64,000 bases of DNA from Aureibaculum luteum (GTDB lineage: Bacteria > Bacteroidota > Bacteroidia > Flavobacteriales > Flavobacteriaceae): positions 372,001-436,000 of the forward strand of contig NZ_QRGD01000003.1 in assembly GCF_003449015.1 (NCBI RefSeq). Direction: 5' to 3'. The position numbers were made by a program, and so were the translations under genes. Shown piece after piece: positions 35,425-43,794 of the stretch. Numbering within the stretch: position 1 is the first letter of the stretch; each line of letters opens with the position of its first letter. The notes under the pieces are model-generated. The model had not been told where the DNA came from. It made no database searches and worked only from the letters and a program-made list of their open reading frames with translations.

Positions 35425-38017
35425 AAAACTAAAGGTCAACCTACTACTCTTAGTATTTACACTAACAGCATTTTTAAGTAATGCACAAGACATCCCCCAA
35501 ACAACTACAAAAACTGCAGATACCATAATTACCCCTTCTGCAATTGATAGTCTTGCTGTAAAATCTACTGATACAATTCCTACTAAAAAAATAAATATTG
35601 ACGATGTTAATTTTAATAAAGTAAGCACGTATATACTTGGTGGTATTTCTATAAAAGGAAATGAGCAATTTTCTGATCAATCTATTACCGTTTTTTCTGA
35701 ATTAAGAGTGGGGCAGCCCATAAAAATACCTGGTGATAAATTAACAGGAGCAATAAAAAAATTGTGGAACTCAAAACTGTTTAGCAATGTTGACGTTTAT
35801 GTTACAAAAATTGATGATAACACTATTTATTTAGAATTCGAAGTTCAAGAACTTACAAAAATAAGCTCCGTTACTGTTGAAGGAGTGAAAAAGAATAAAG
35901 GGGAAGAACTCATTAAAGAAACAGAGTTTAAAAAGGGTGCAATGCTTACCGAAAACCTTTTAACAACGACTAAAAACTATATTAAAAAGAAATATGTTGA
36001 CAAGGGGTTTTTAAAAACTAAAGTTAACATAAATACCAAAGTTGATACTACTGATAATAATGCCGAAAAAGCTCTTATTGTTATTGACAAAGGAAATAAA
36101 ATAAAAATAAAAAACTTACGCTTCAGTGGCAATGAGAAATATGAGGATAAGTGGCTTGCAAAGCAACTTAAAAAAACAAAGCAAAAGAAATTTTATCGCT
36201 TCTGGAAACCTTCTAAATATATTGAAGAAGAATACGAGGCTGACTTAGAAAAATTAATTGGAAAATATCAAGAAAAAGGATATCGTGATGCTCAAATTTT
36301 AAAAGACTCTATTTCTTGGAATGATGACAATACCATCAATCTAGATATCACATTGAACGAAGGAAAAAAATATTATTTCGGTAATATTGAATTCTTGGGT
36401 AATACCGTTTATTCTGATACTATTTTACAACAGTTCATTGGATTAGAAAAAGGTGACATATATAATGGAAAATTATTGAACGAACGTATAAAAGGAGACG
36501 GAACACCAGATTCTCAAGACATTACAAATTTCTACCTTAATAATGGTTACTTGTTTTCTAGTGTAATCCCTGTGGAAACTAAAGTGGAAAATGATACTAT
36601 CGATATTCAGATTAGAATTAGAGAAGATGAACCTGCTAATATTAGAAAAATAACACTTGTAGGTAACGAAGTAACCAATGACTATGTGTTATTGAGAGAA
36701 ATGCGTACCATGCCAGGTCAATTATTTAGTAGAGAAGATATTATCCGTACTATTAGAGAGGTAGGACAGCTTCCATATATTGATCCAGAAAGTATTGTAC
36801 CTGATGTGCAACCTAACTATGCAGATAAAACAGTTGATATAGAATACAGTGTTGTTGAAAAAGGTGCCAGTCAAATTGAACTACAAGGTGGTTTTGGTGG
36901 TAGTACTTTTATCGGAACTTTAGGGTTGTCTTTTAGCAACTTTTCAATAAAGAATATTTTTAAAGGTAAAGAATATAAACCAGTACCTAGAGGAGATGGA
37001 CAGAGTGTTGCATTACGTGCTCAAGCAAGTCGTTTTTCGAATTCGTATAGTATATCATTTACGGAACCATGGTTTGGTGGTAAAAAACCAAAGTCATTAT
37101 CCTTATCTGTGTATAGCTCTAGTCAGTTTAGCTACAATTATCAAACAAATAAGGTTGACAAAAATCAAAAATTAAATATTATTGGTGCTACATTAGCCCT
37201 AAATCAACGTTTAAAATGGCCTGATGATTATTTCACATTATCTACTGCCATTAGCTACCAACGTTTTAATCTAGATAACTTTTTCTTAGGTACTTTTGGA
37301 TTTAATAACGGTATTTCAAACAATTTATCTTTAGGTCTTAACTTTAGCAGAAGTTCTGCTGGTTATAATCCAATATTTCCAACCTTGGGTTCTACATTCA
37401 GTATAGGTGCTAAATTAACACCTCCATATTCATTGTTTGACAGTAAAGATAAAGATTATGAAAATTTATCTTCTGCAGAGCGTTTTAAGCTACTAGAATA
37501 CTACAAACTTAACTTTAGCGGTAAATGGTTTAGTAAAATAATGGGGAAACCTCAACACGAACTCGTATTGATGTCTAACGTTGAGTTTGGTTTCTTAGGT
37601 GCTTATAATAACGAATTAGGTGTTTCGCCTTTCGAACGTTTTTACTTAGGTGGTGATGGTCTAGCATCAGGTCAATTTGATGGAAGAACAACTGTTGGTT
37701 TACGTGGTTACGAAAATAACAGCTTATCTTCTAACTTAGGAAGTACTATCTATAACAAATTTTCATTAGAACTTCGTTACCCTATAACTTTAAAACCAAC
37801 CGCTTCAATTTACGTATTAGGCTTTTTAGAAGGTGGTAAAGCATTTGATGATTTTAATAATTTTGCACCATTTAATTTAAAACGTTCTGCTGGAGCAGGT
37901 ATTAGAATACACATGCCAGCCTTTGGTTTACTTGGTATAGATTTTGCAAAAGGATTTGATACTGATCTAGTTACGCCAGGTCAATCTGTACATTTTATTA
38001 TTGGTCAACAATTCTAA
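35417..38017 (+). CDS. bamA: Outer membrane protein assembly factor BamA
   Basis: About 866 residues: signal peptide ending FLSNAQ, an N-terminal spacer rich in Thr and Asp, five POTRA domains at about 60-430 (for example GGISIKGNEQFSDQSITVFSELRVGQPI, KNLRFSGNEKYEDKWL, FLGNTVYSDTIL, ITLVGNEVTNDYVLLREM) and the Omp85 barrel with the L6 VGLRGYENN segment. BamA inserts barrel proteins into the outer membrane. The ATG at 35417, inside the uppS end, is chosen over an upstream TTG because the signal peptide starts there. Confidence 0.95.
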   Translation: MIRKLKVNLLLLVFTLTAFLSNAQDIPQTTTKTADTIITPSAIDSLAVKSTDTIPTKKINIDDVNFNKVSTYILGGISIKGNEQFSDQSITVFSELRVGQPIKIPGDKLTGAIKKLWNSKLFSNVDVYVTKIDDNTIYLEFEVQELTKISSVTVEGVKKNKGEELIKETEFKKGAMLTENLLTTTKNYIKKKYVDKGFLKTKVNINTKVDTTDNNAEKALIVIDKGNKIKIKNLRFSGNEKYEDKWLAKQLKKTKQKKFYRFWKPSKYIEEEYEADLEKLIGKYQEKGYRDAQILKDSISWNDDNTINLDITLNEGKKYYFGNIEFLGNTVYSDTILQQFIGLEKGDIYNGKLLNERIKGDGTPDSQDITNFYLNNGYLFSSVIPVETKVENDTIDIQIRIREDEPANIRKITLVGNEVTNDYVLLREMRTMPGQLFSREDIIRTIREVGQLPYIDPESIVPDVQPNYADKTVDIEYSVVEKGASQIELQGGFGGSTFIGTLGLSFSNFSIKNIFKGKEYKPVPRGDGQSVALRAQASRFSNSYSISFTEPWFGGKKPKSLSLSVYSSSQFSYNYQTNKVDKNQKLNIIGATLALNQRLKWPDDYFTLSTAISYQRFNLDNFFLGTFGFNNGISNNLSLGLNFSRSSAGYNPIFPTLGSTFSIGAKLTPPYSLFDSKDKDYENLSSAERFKLLEYYKLNFSGKWFSKIMGKPQHELVLMSNVEFGFLGAYNNELGVSPFERFYLGGDGLASGQFDGRTTVGLRGYENNSLSSNLGSTIYNKFSLELRYPITLKPTASIYVLGFLEGGKAFDDFNNFAPFNLKRSAGAGIRIHMPAFGLLGIDFAKGFDTDLVTPGQSVHFIIGQQF

Positions 38018-38080
38018 CTAAATTAGTACATTTGCAATATATTTACTTTGGCACGGTTTTTTCTAAATACACATTGTAAC

Positions 38081-38878
38081 ATGATACGTAAATTAATTTT
38101 TATATTAACTATATTCGTAAGTACTGTACTCGTAGCTCAAAAGCCACAAAAAATAGCATATATTGATATGCAATACATTCTAGATAATGTACCTGAATAT
38201 GTTGATGCTGAATCTAGATTAAAGGCAAAAGTAATTACTTGGCAACAAAAGCTAGATGCGATAAAGAGTGATATTGAAACTTTAAAGACAGATTTAAGTA
38301 ACGAAAAAGCATTGCTAACGGATGATTTAATTAATGAAAAAGAAGAAGATATTGAAATCAGAGAGCTCGATTTAAAGAATTTGCAAGCTGCTTATTTTGG
38401 CCCTAACGGAGATATGTTCTTTTTACGTCAGCAGTTAGTAAAACCAGTTCAAGATCAAATATATAATGCTGTACAAGAAATAGCATTAGCCAAAAAATAC
38501 GATATTGTTTTTGACAAGTCTAGTGATTTGGTTATGCTTTATTCAAACAATCAATATGACATTAGTGAGTTGGTATTAAATAAAATAGTAAAAGGTCGTA
38601 AGATTAAAGAGATTGCAGAAAAAAAAGTAGAACGGACAGAAGCTCAAGAAGTAGCAGTTGAAAAAGCTAAAACAAAAGCAGAAGAAAGAAAAACTAAAAA
38701 TGACGATTTACGAGAAAAAATTAGATTACAAAATGAAGCTAAAGCACAAAAAAGAGCTGAAGCCATAAAGCTTAAGCAAGAGGCACGTCAGAAACGTTTG
38801 GACGAAATTGCAAAACTAAAAGAGGATAGAGCTGCAGCAATAAAGCAAAAACAAGACACCACAAAAACAGGTCAATAG
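38081..38878 (+). CDS. OmpH/Skp family periplasmic chaperone, long form
   Basis: About 265 residues: signal peptide ending VLVAQ, a beta core (KIAYIDMQYILDNVPEYVDAE) and long helical arms, with an extra C-terminal coiled-coil rich in Lys, Glu, Ala and Arg (about 190-265) that the second copy lacks. Skp-like proteins hold unfolded outer-membrane proteins on the way to BamA, encoded upstream. The ATG at 38081 starts the signal peptide; an earlier TTG overlaps a possible -7 box. Confidence 0.88.
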   Translation: MIRKLIFILTIFVSTVLVAQKPQKIAYIDMQYILDNVPEYVDAESRLKAKVITWQQKLDAIKSDIETLKTDLSNEKALLTDDLINEKEEDIEIRELDLKNLQAAYFGPNGDMFFLRQQLVKPVQDQIYNAVQEIALAKKYDIVFDKSSDLVMLYSNNQYDISELVLNKIVKGRKIKEIAEKKVERTEAQEVAVEKAKTKAEERKTKNDDLREKIRLQNEAKAQKRAEAIKLKQEARQKRLDEIAKLKEDRAAAIKQKQDTTKTGQ

Positions 38879-38960
38879 AAAACAGATGTTGACTTTAATG
38901 TCACTGATCAATAATAATACAAGGAACAACAATAAACAATAATTAATAAATTAAAAACAA

Positions 38961-39470
38961 ATGAAACTATTTAAAAATCTACTATTAACAAGTGTATTAA
39001 TTTTGGGAGCTATGACCGTGAATGCACAGTCTAAAGTAGCACATATTAATACTGACGAATTAGTTGCTGCAATGCCAGAAACTAAACAGATGCAGGAAGA
39101 ACTTAAAAAAGTGGTGCAAGCATATGATGCTGATTTCAAAGAACAATCAACTGCATTACAAACAAAAATGCAAAAGTACGATAAAGAAGCACCTACTCAA
39201 ACAGATGCTGAAAATCAAAAAAGATTACAAGAAGTTCAAGATGCACAACGTAAATTACAAATGTATCAACAAACTGCTCGTGAAGAATTACAAAAAAAGG
39301 AGTTTGATTTATACAAACCTATAGCTGAAAGAGCTCAAAAAGCTATTGATGCCGTTGCAGCAGCAAAAGGATTTGATTATGTTATTGACTCTACTCCTGG
39401 TAAAGGACTAGTTGTTTTTAAAGGTACTGATCTAATGGCTGATGTTAAAACGAACTTAGGTATCAAATAA
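38961..39470 (+). CDS. OmpH/Skp family periplasmic chaperone, short form
   Basis: 169 residues, typical Skp length: signal peptide ending TVNAQ, KVAHINTDELVAAMPETKQMQEEL, two long helices and the final strand with FDYVIDSTPGKGLVVFKGTDL. It lies 82 bp after the long form and ends the envelope-assembly run. The two copies are paralogues and match the tandem ompH genes of other Bacteroidota. Confidence 0.92.
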   Translation: MKLFKNLLLTSVLILGAMTVNAQSKVAHINTDELVAAMPETKQMQEELKKVVQAYDADFKEQSTALQTKMQKYDKEAPTQTDAENQKRLQEVQDAQRKLQMYQQTAREELQKKEFDLYKPIAERAQKAIDAVAAAKGFDYVIDSTPGKGLVVFKGTDLMADVKTNLGIK

Positions 39471-39494
39471 GATTTTACTTAAAGTACATTAAAT

Positions 39495-39525
39495 AAAAAA
39501 ATCCCGTTTTAAACGGGATTTTTTT
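39495..39525 (+). terminator. Terminator of the porG-ompH run
   Basis: AAAAAATCCCGTTT pairs with AAACGGGATTTTTT and is followed by further T residues, 24 bp after the ompH stop codon. Confidence 0.88.
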
Positions 39526-39559
39526 ATTTTTATACGCTAAAGATAGTAATGCATTATCT

Positions 39560-39567
39560 TATATTTG
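39560..39567 (+). promoter_or_regulatory. -7 box of murI, nearly touching the start codon
   Basis: TATATTTG matches TAnnTTTG exactly and ends only 4 bp before the murI ATG, which places the transcription start at or beside the start codon. Confidence 0.55.
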
Positions 39568-39571
39568 TAAT

Positions 39572-40363
39572 ATGACTTCTACAAATCCTATTGGTGTTTT
39601 TGACTCTGGCATTGGCGGTATTTCTATTTGGAAAGAGCTAGTCCAACATTTACCTTACGAAAACACTATTTATCTTGCAGACAGTAAAAATGCTCCTTAT
39701 GGTGAAAGGTCAAAACAAGAAATTATTAATCTGAGTGTAAAAAACACGGAGTTACTTTTAAAAAAAAATTGCAAGCTTATCGTTGTTGCCTGCAACACCG
39801 CAACAACAAATGCCATAGATTATCTTAGATCAAATTACGATGTGTCGTTTATTGGTATTGAACCTGCTATTAAACCAGCCGCATTAAACACTAAAACAAA
39901 CGCTATCGGTATTTTAGCTACTAAAGGAACATTAAGTAGTGATTTATTCCATAGTACTTCACAAAAGTTTACTGAGGGTATAATTGTAATTGAAACTATA
40001 GGAGAAGGGTTGGTACCTTTAATAGAAAATGATCAAATAAATAGTATGGAAATGGAACATTTGTTGCAAAAATTTTTACAGCCTATGTTACTACAAAAAA
40101 TAGATTATCTAGTATTGGGTTGTAGCCATTACCCTTTTTTAATACCTCAAATTAAAAAAATAGTTGGAAATAAGCTAACTATTATTGATTCTGGTGAAGC
40201 TGTGGCCAGACAAACGAAAGCTATTTTAGAACGCAACAATTTATTAAATAATTCAACTATAAAACCTAGTCATAAATTATATAGCAATGCTGATATTAAA
40301 ACGTTAGCGAGAATTGTTAACGGTATTAACACATCGGCATCTGTAGCTTTTTTAAACTTCTAA
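39572..40363 (+). CDS. murI: Glutamate racemase
   Basis: 263 residues. GVFDSGIGGISIWKEL, LADSKNAPYGERS, the first catalytic Cys in VVACNTATTNAI and the second in VLGCSHYPFLIP are all present. It makes D-glutamate for peptidoglycan. The start codon follows a consensus -7 box so closely that the message may be leaderless. It ends the conserved pdxJ to murI block. Confidence 0.95.
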   Translation: MTSTNPIGVFDSGIGGISIWKELVQHLPYENTIYLADSKNAPYGERSKQEIINLSVKNTELLLKKNCKLIVVACNTATTNAIDYLRSNYDVSFIGIEPAIKPAALNTKTNAIGILATKGTLSSDLFHSTSQKFTEGIIVIETIGEGLVPLIENDQINSMEMEHLLQKFLQPMLLQKIDYLVLGCSHYPFLIPQIKKIVGNKLTIIDSGEAVARQTKAILERNNLLNNSTIKPSHKLYSNADIKTLARIVNGINTSASVAFLNF

Positions 40364-40407
40364 AATTACCAATCAATTTACTACCAATCAATTACTATTA
40401 AAAAAAA

Positions 40408-40526
40408 CAAAAAAAAGACAGCTAAGAAACTTAGCTGTCTAAGATTTTGGGATATTATTTTTGTCGCTAAACACTTATGAAAACACCCAAAAAAGAAAAG
40501 GCAAAACCTTTTCTAAGTAGACTGCT
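40408..40526 (-). ncRNA. Candidate small RNA ending in a rho-independent terminator
   Basis: On the minus strand an ATATTTG-like -7 box (40533-40540, AATATTTG) is followed by a perfect 8-bp hairpin (AGAAAAGG/CCTTTTCT with a 5-nt loop, 40494-40514), an unpaired A/T-rich stretch and a strong terminator (AGACAGCTAAG paired with CTTAGCTGTCT at 40416-40440, loop of 3, then T6 or more). No reading frame of note lies inside. The alternative is that the terminator closes the operon ending at 40670, with a 230-nt trailer. The rest of the gap to 40669 is AT-rich with nothing else clear. Confidence 0.4.
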
Positions 40527-40669
40527 AAGATACAAATATTTTTTATATACTATAAAAAAAAGTAAAAATTCGTATTTCAAATCACCTAAAATTACGCCAT
40601 CCCTTTTATTAGCTACCTAAACAGTAAATATATTTTTTTTGTATACTAATTTATTACGGCAAAGTAGTT

Positions 40670-41752
40670 TTAATCCTTCAAAATTTCCAATAAAATAAAT
40701 TGGTTTAATTGAGCACCTAATTTATTGAAGTTGTTATCCGCTACTAAAATCAAAGTTTTATTTCCATTGGCCAACGTTGGACCAATCGTGAGCCCTTCAA
40801 TATTATCAATACTTTTATCGGTTAACTCACTTCTTACACTTTCAAAATCGAACAAAAGCTTTTTATTAGCGAGAACAACCTCTGAATTAATTAAAGACTC
40901 CATAGCAATTGTATTACTGGCTTTTGAGGCATTAACGGTGAAAATTCTGATCGTATTACCCTGCGTACCTAATCCTGACGAATAACTCCGTTCTATAATA
41001 ATAAATTGATTTTTTTTATACTCAATCAGATCGGTTAACCCATTTACAGCAAAGTTTTCTCTCGGCTCTTTAGCTATCTTGTCCAACAAATAGGCAAACT
41101 GCCTTGTCGGTTTTTTTGTATTCGCATCTATATACGTTATTCTAACTGGCGATTTCGTTTCTAAAACTTTAGGTTCCGGTCCATCAGATTCTAATGGCAA
41201 TTCCATCGCAATCCAATACCCTTTCTGGTCATCGCTAATTGCTACACCTTCCAACGTACCATTATTTCTAGGTTTCTGCTTACTTGTTGCTTTAAGATGA
41301 TGAGGTATTTCAAAAAAATGGTTAATTGTACCTTTAGAGTCAACACTAAAAAAAGAGGGATCTTTCTTCAGGTTAATACTACCCTCACTTGTTATGACAA
41401 CGTTATTTGTTTTTTTATCAAACCGAATAGATTCTACATCCAAATATTGCGTACTGTCAATAAAAACAACTACTTCTGTAAACGCAATTGTATCAATTTT
41501 TGAATTATTTATCTTAATGTTCGCTTTGTAATATCTGGGATTAGAAGCATCGTCACAAATTAAATAATAGCTTCCATTTGCATAGTCTATTCCCGATAAG
41601 CCACCAACTAAATTACCATCTATTGAAATGTTCTTGGGAACAATATATTCATCTAGAAACTTGAGTTGAATTTGTTTCTGTGATGTCGATTTAACAGTCT
41701 TACAACCTATAAATACTAGTATTAGTGCTATTAATACAAGAGTTTTTTGCAT
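40670..41752 (-). CDS. Lipoprotein, esterase-like activity of phytase family
   Basis: 360 residues with a lipobox (LILVFIGC). A beta-propeller-like domain fills the rest: GGLSGIDYANGSYYLICDDASNPRYY, YLDVESIRFDKKTNNVVITSEGS, GTLEGVAISDDQKGYWIAMELPL, NGLTDLIEY and SIDNIEGLTIGP, which fit the phytase-like esterase domain family. It probably acts on a phosphate or carboxyl ester in the periplasm or on the cell surface; no substrate can be named. Its start overlaps the stop of the DUF6265 gene by 1 bp. Confidence 0.8.
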   Translation of the reverse strand: MQKTLVLIALILVFIGCKTVKSTSQKQIQLKFLDEYIVPKNISIDGNLVGGLSGIDYANGSYYLICDDASNPRYYKANIKINNSKIDTIAFTEVVVFIDSTQYLDVESIRFDKKTNNVVITSEGSINLKKDPSFFSVDSKGTINHFFEIPHHLKATSKQKPRNNGTLEGVAISDDQKGYWIAMELPLESDGPEPKVLETKSPVRITYIDANTKKPTRQFAYLLDKIAKEPRENFAVNGLTDLIEYKKNQFIIIERSYSSGLGTQGNTIRIFTVNASKASNTIAMESLINSEVVLANKKLLFDFESVRSELTDKSIDNIEGLTIGPTLANGNKTLILVADNNFNKLGAQLNQFILLEILKD

Positions 41753-42276
41753 TAATTACTCCTTTTAAAATAAAAATCAATCTTCTTATAAGCACTATCA
41801 ATTTGCCCTTCTACCCAAGCATGTATTGAATCTTTTACAGGATTGGTGTAGTTTATTTTACTAGGAAAATCATGTTGTTCATTAACAAACGTAAATTCAT
41901 TATTGCTTTTGGGTATCAACTTAAATTCAACTGGCTGTTCTTCATTTTGATTTGGAACACTTACTGTTAGAATTAACTGATTTGAAATTTGCTGAATACG
42001 CATGTTTTCTTGAAAAACGGTATCCTCAGAAACCGTCGTATAACTATAAGCAATTAGCGTACTGTCATTTTTCTGCTTCCAACTCTCATACGATTGCTGT
42101 TCAGGAATTATATTATCCCAATTGCCAACCAACCATTTAAGGCTTTCTATTTTATCGTAATTACTTTCAGAAATTTTAGAGGCATCTACTTCTTTTTCTT
42201 GTTTGTTTTCACAGGAAAAAATTAAAAAAAATAAACCGGTAAGAATAATAATTTTTCTCAAATTATAGATTTTCAT
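41752..42276 (-). CDS. DUF6265-like lipoprotein
   Basis: 174 residues with a lipobox (LFFLIFSC). The core starts with LKWLVGNWDN and continues with YESWKQKNDSTLIAYSYT and NEFTFVNEQHDFPSKINYT, which fit the DUF6265 pattern of small calycin-like domains (WLxGxW followed by a HDFPxxIxY motif). Function unknown. It shares 1-bp stop/start overlaps with both neighbours, so the three genes are one operon. Confidence 0.75.
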   Translation of the reverse strand: MKIYNLRKIIILTGLFFLIFSCENKQEKEVDASKISESNYDKIESLKWLVGNWDNIIPEQQSYESWKQKNDSTLIAYSYTTVSEDTVFQENMRIQQISNQLILTVSVPNQNEEQPVEFKLIPKSNNEFTFVNEQHDFPSKINYTNPVKDSIHAWVEGQIDSAYKKIDFYFKRSN

Positions 42277-42785
42277 TATTTATACCAACTAGAATATTTA
42301 ACATAATTATTGGCAATTCTATCAATTTCTCCAGAGATTAGCTCTTGAGAGATATCCTTAATTTTTTTAGCTGGCGTACCCGCATAAATACTACCCGACT
42401 CTACTGTCGTACCTTTAGTTACCACTGCACCAGCTGCAATAATTGAATTGCTTTCTATAATACATTCATCCATAACGATACTACCCATGCCTACTAAAAC
42501 ATTATCATGTATTGTACAACCATGAACAAGTGCATTATGACCAATAGATACATTATTACCAATTGTAGTTGGACATTTTTGATAGGTACAATGTATCACT
42601 GCTCCATCTTGAACATTTACCTTATTACCCAATTTAATAAAATGCACATCACCACGTAATACTGCATTGTACCAAATACTACATTGATCTCCCATTTGCA
42701 CATCACCCACAATTACTGCATTTTCGGCAATAAAACAATCATCACCAAATTGTGGCTTTTTCCCGTTTAATTCTCTAATAATCAT
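42276..42785 (-). CDS. Gamma-carbonic anhydrase family protein
   Basis: About 169 residues, a left-handed beta-helix of hexapeptide repeats. The three zinc-binding His sit in GAVIHCTYQ, SIGHNALVHGC, and AVIVGDVQMGDQCSIWYNAVLRGD is the typical N-terminal run. Members are carbonic anhydrases or acyltransferase-like proteins without known activity. The ATG at 42785 (MIIRELNG) is preferred to one 15 codons earlier, which adds no conserved sequence. First gene of the operon with the two lipoproteins. Confidence 0.9.
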   Translation of the reverse strand: MIIRELNGKKPQFGDDCFIAENAVIVGDVQMGDQCSIWYNAVLRGDVHFIKLGNKVNVQDGAVIHCTYQKCPTTIGNNVSIGHNALVHGCTIHDNVLVGMGSIVMDECIIESNSIIAAGAVVTKGTTVESGSIYAGTPAKKIKDISQELISGEIDRIANNYVKYSSWYK

Positions 42786-42918
42786 ATTTTTAATATTAAA
42801 AAGTTTGTAGATTACACTGACTGTTTTCACCTTCAGATACTACAAAATTAATCAATTTATAGGATAGCTAACTATAAAAATTATTAAGGTTTTAAAAAAC
42901 TTCAGAGTACTAACCTTA

Positions 42919-43662
42919 CTACTTAAAATAAGATAAAAAGTCTGCTTTTTTTGATGCTGAAACACTTAATTCTTTTCCATTAGATAAAGAAACAGTACCT
43001 CCCTTTCCTTTTTTATAAGATATGATATAAGACACATTTACTAAATATGATTTATGAATACGTGCAAAACCACTTTCTTTCAAAATATCTTCAAAATACT
43101 TTAAAGTTTTACTCACTAATTTTTTATGCTTATTCTCTAAAAATATCTCTGTGTAGTTGTCATCTGCCTTGCAATACATAATGTCTTTCATTTCTAAGAC
43201 TTCGAATCCGTCTTGCGTAGGTATGGTTATTTTACCTTCATTCACTTTAATTTTCGGTACTAAACCTACATTTTGCAATTCACTTTCTTTCGATCTTAAT
43301 GTGGTTACATAATCAACTGCTTTAATTAACTCATCTATGGAAATTGGCTTTAACAAGTAATATGAAGCATGATTGTTTAATGCATCAATAGCGTATTGAT
43401 TGTAAGCGGTTACAAAAACAACTTCAAATGTTGTGTTTCCTAATTTCTCTAGTAAATCAAACCCACTACCATAAGGCATTTCTACATCTAAAAACACTAA
43501 GTCTAACTCGTTATTACGAATTAAAACCAACGCTTCATCAATATTTTCAGCTTCACCAACAACCTCAACTGTTGGGCAATATTTACCAAGATAATTCTTT
43601 AAGATTTCTCTACTAGTTTGCTCGTCTTCTACTATAATGGTTTTTAAGAGTCCTTTAGTCAT
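42919..43662 (-). CDS. LytTR family response regulator
   Basis: 247 residues: receiver domain (VEDEQTSREIL, phospho-acceptor Asp in LVFLDVEMPYGSG, Lys in YLLKPISIDELI) and a C-terminal LytTR DNA-binding domain (IMYCKADDNYTEIFLENKHKKLVSKTLKYFED, FARIHKSYLVNV, GGTVSLSNGKELSVS). LytTR regulators bind direct repeats about two helical turns apart. The cognate kinase is encoded upstream on the same strand, and candidate sites lie at 46120-46171. Confidence 0.95.
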   Translation of the reverse strand: MTKGLLKTIIVEDEQTSREILKNYLGKYCPTVEVVGEAENIDEALVLIRNNELDLVFLDVEMPYGSGFDLLEKLGNTTFEVVFVTAYNQYAIDALNNHASYYLLKPISIDELIKAVDYVTTLRSKESELQNVGLVPKIKVNEGKITIPTQDGFEVLEMKDIMYCKADDNYTEIFLENKHKKLVSKTLKYFEDILKESGFARIHKSYLVNVSYIISYKKGKGGTVSLSNGKELSVSASKKADFLSYFK

Positions 43663-43794
43663 TGGTATTTAGTGTTTAGTCAGTCTGAATTAGTTTTAAA
43701 CATCATTTAGTCTGAAAGCGTAATTATTATTTTGTTAGTTCATCGTTTTGGTTCAAAAATTTCTTTACTTCAATCTTTCTATTTAAGTGTTAAA

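Noticed and set aside
41569-41600. A GCATAGT match resembling an arm of the pdhB/etfB palindrome
   Set aside because: It lies within the coding region of the phytase-like esterase and has no inverted partner.
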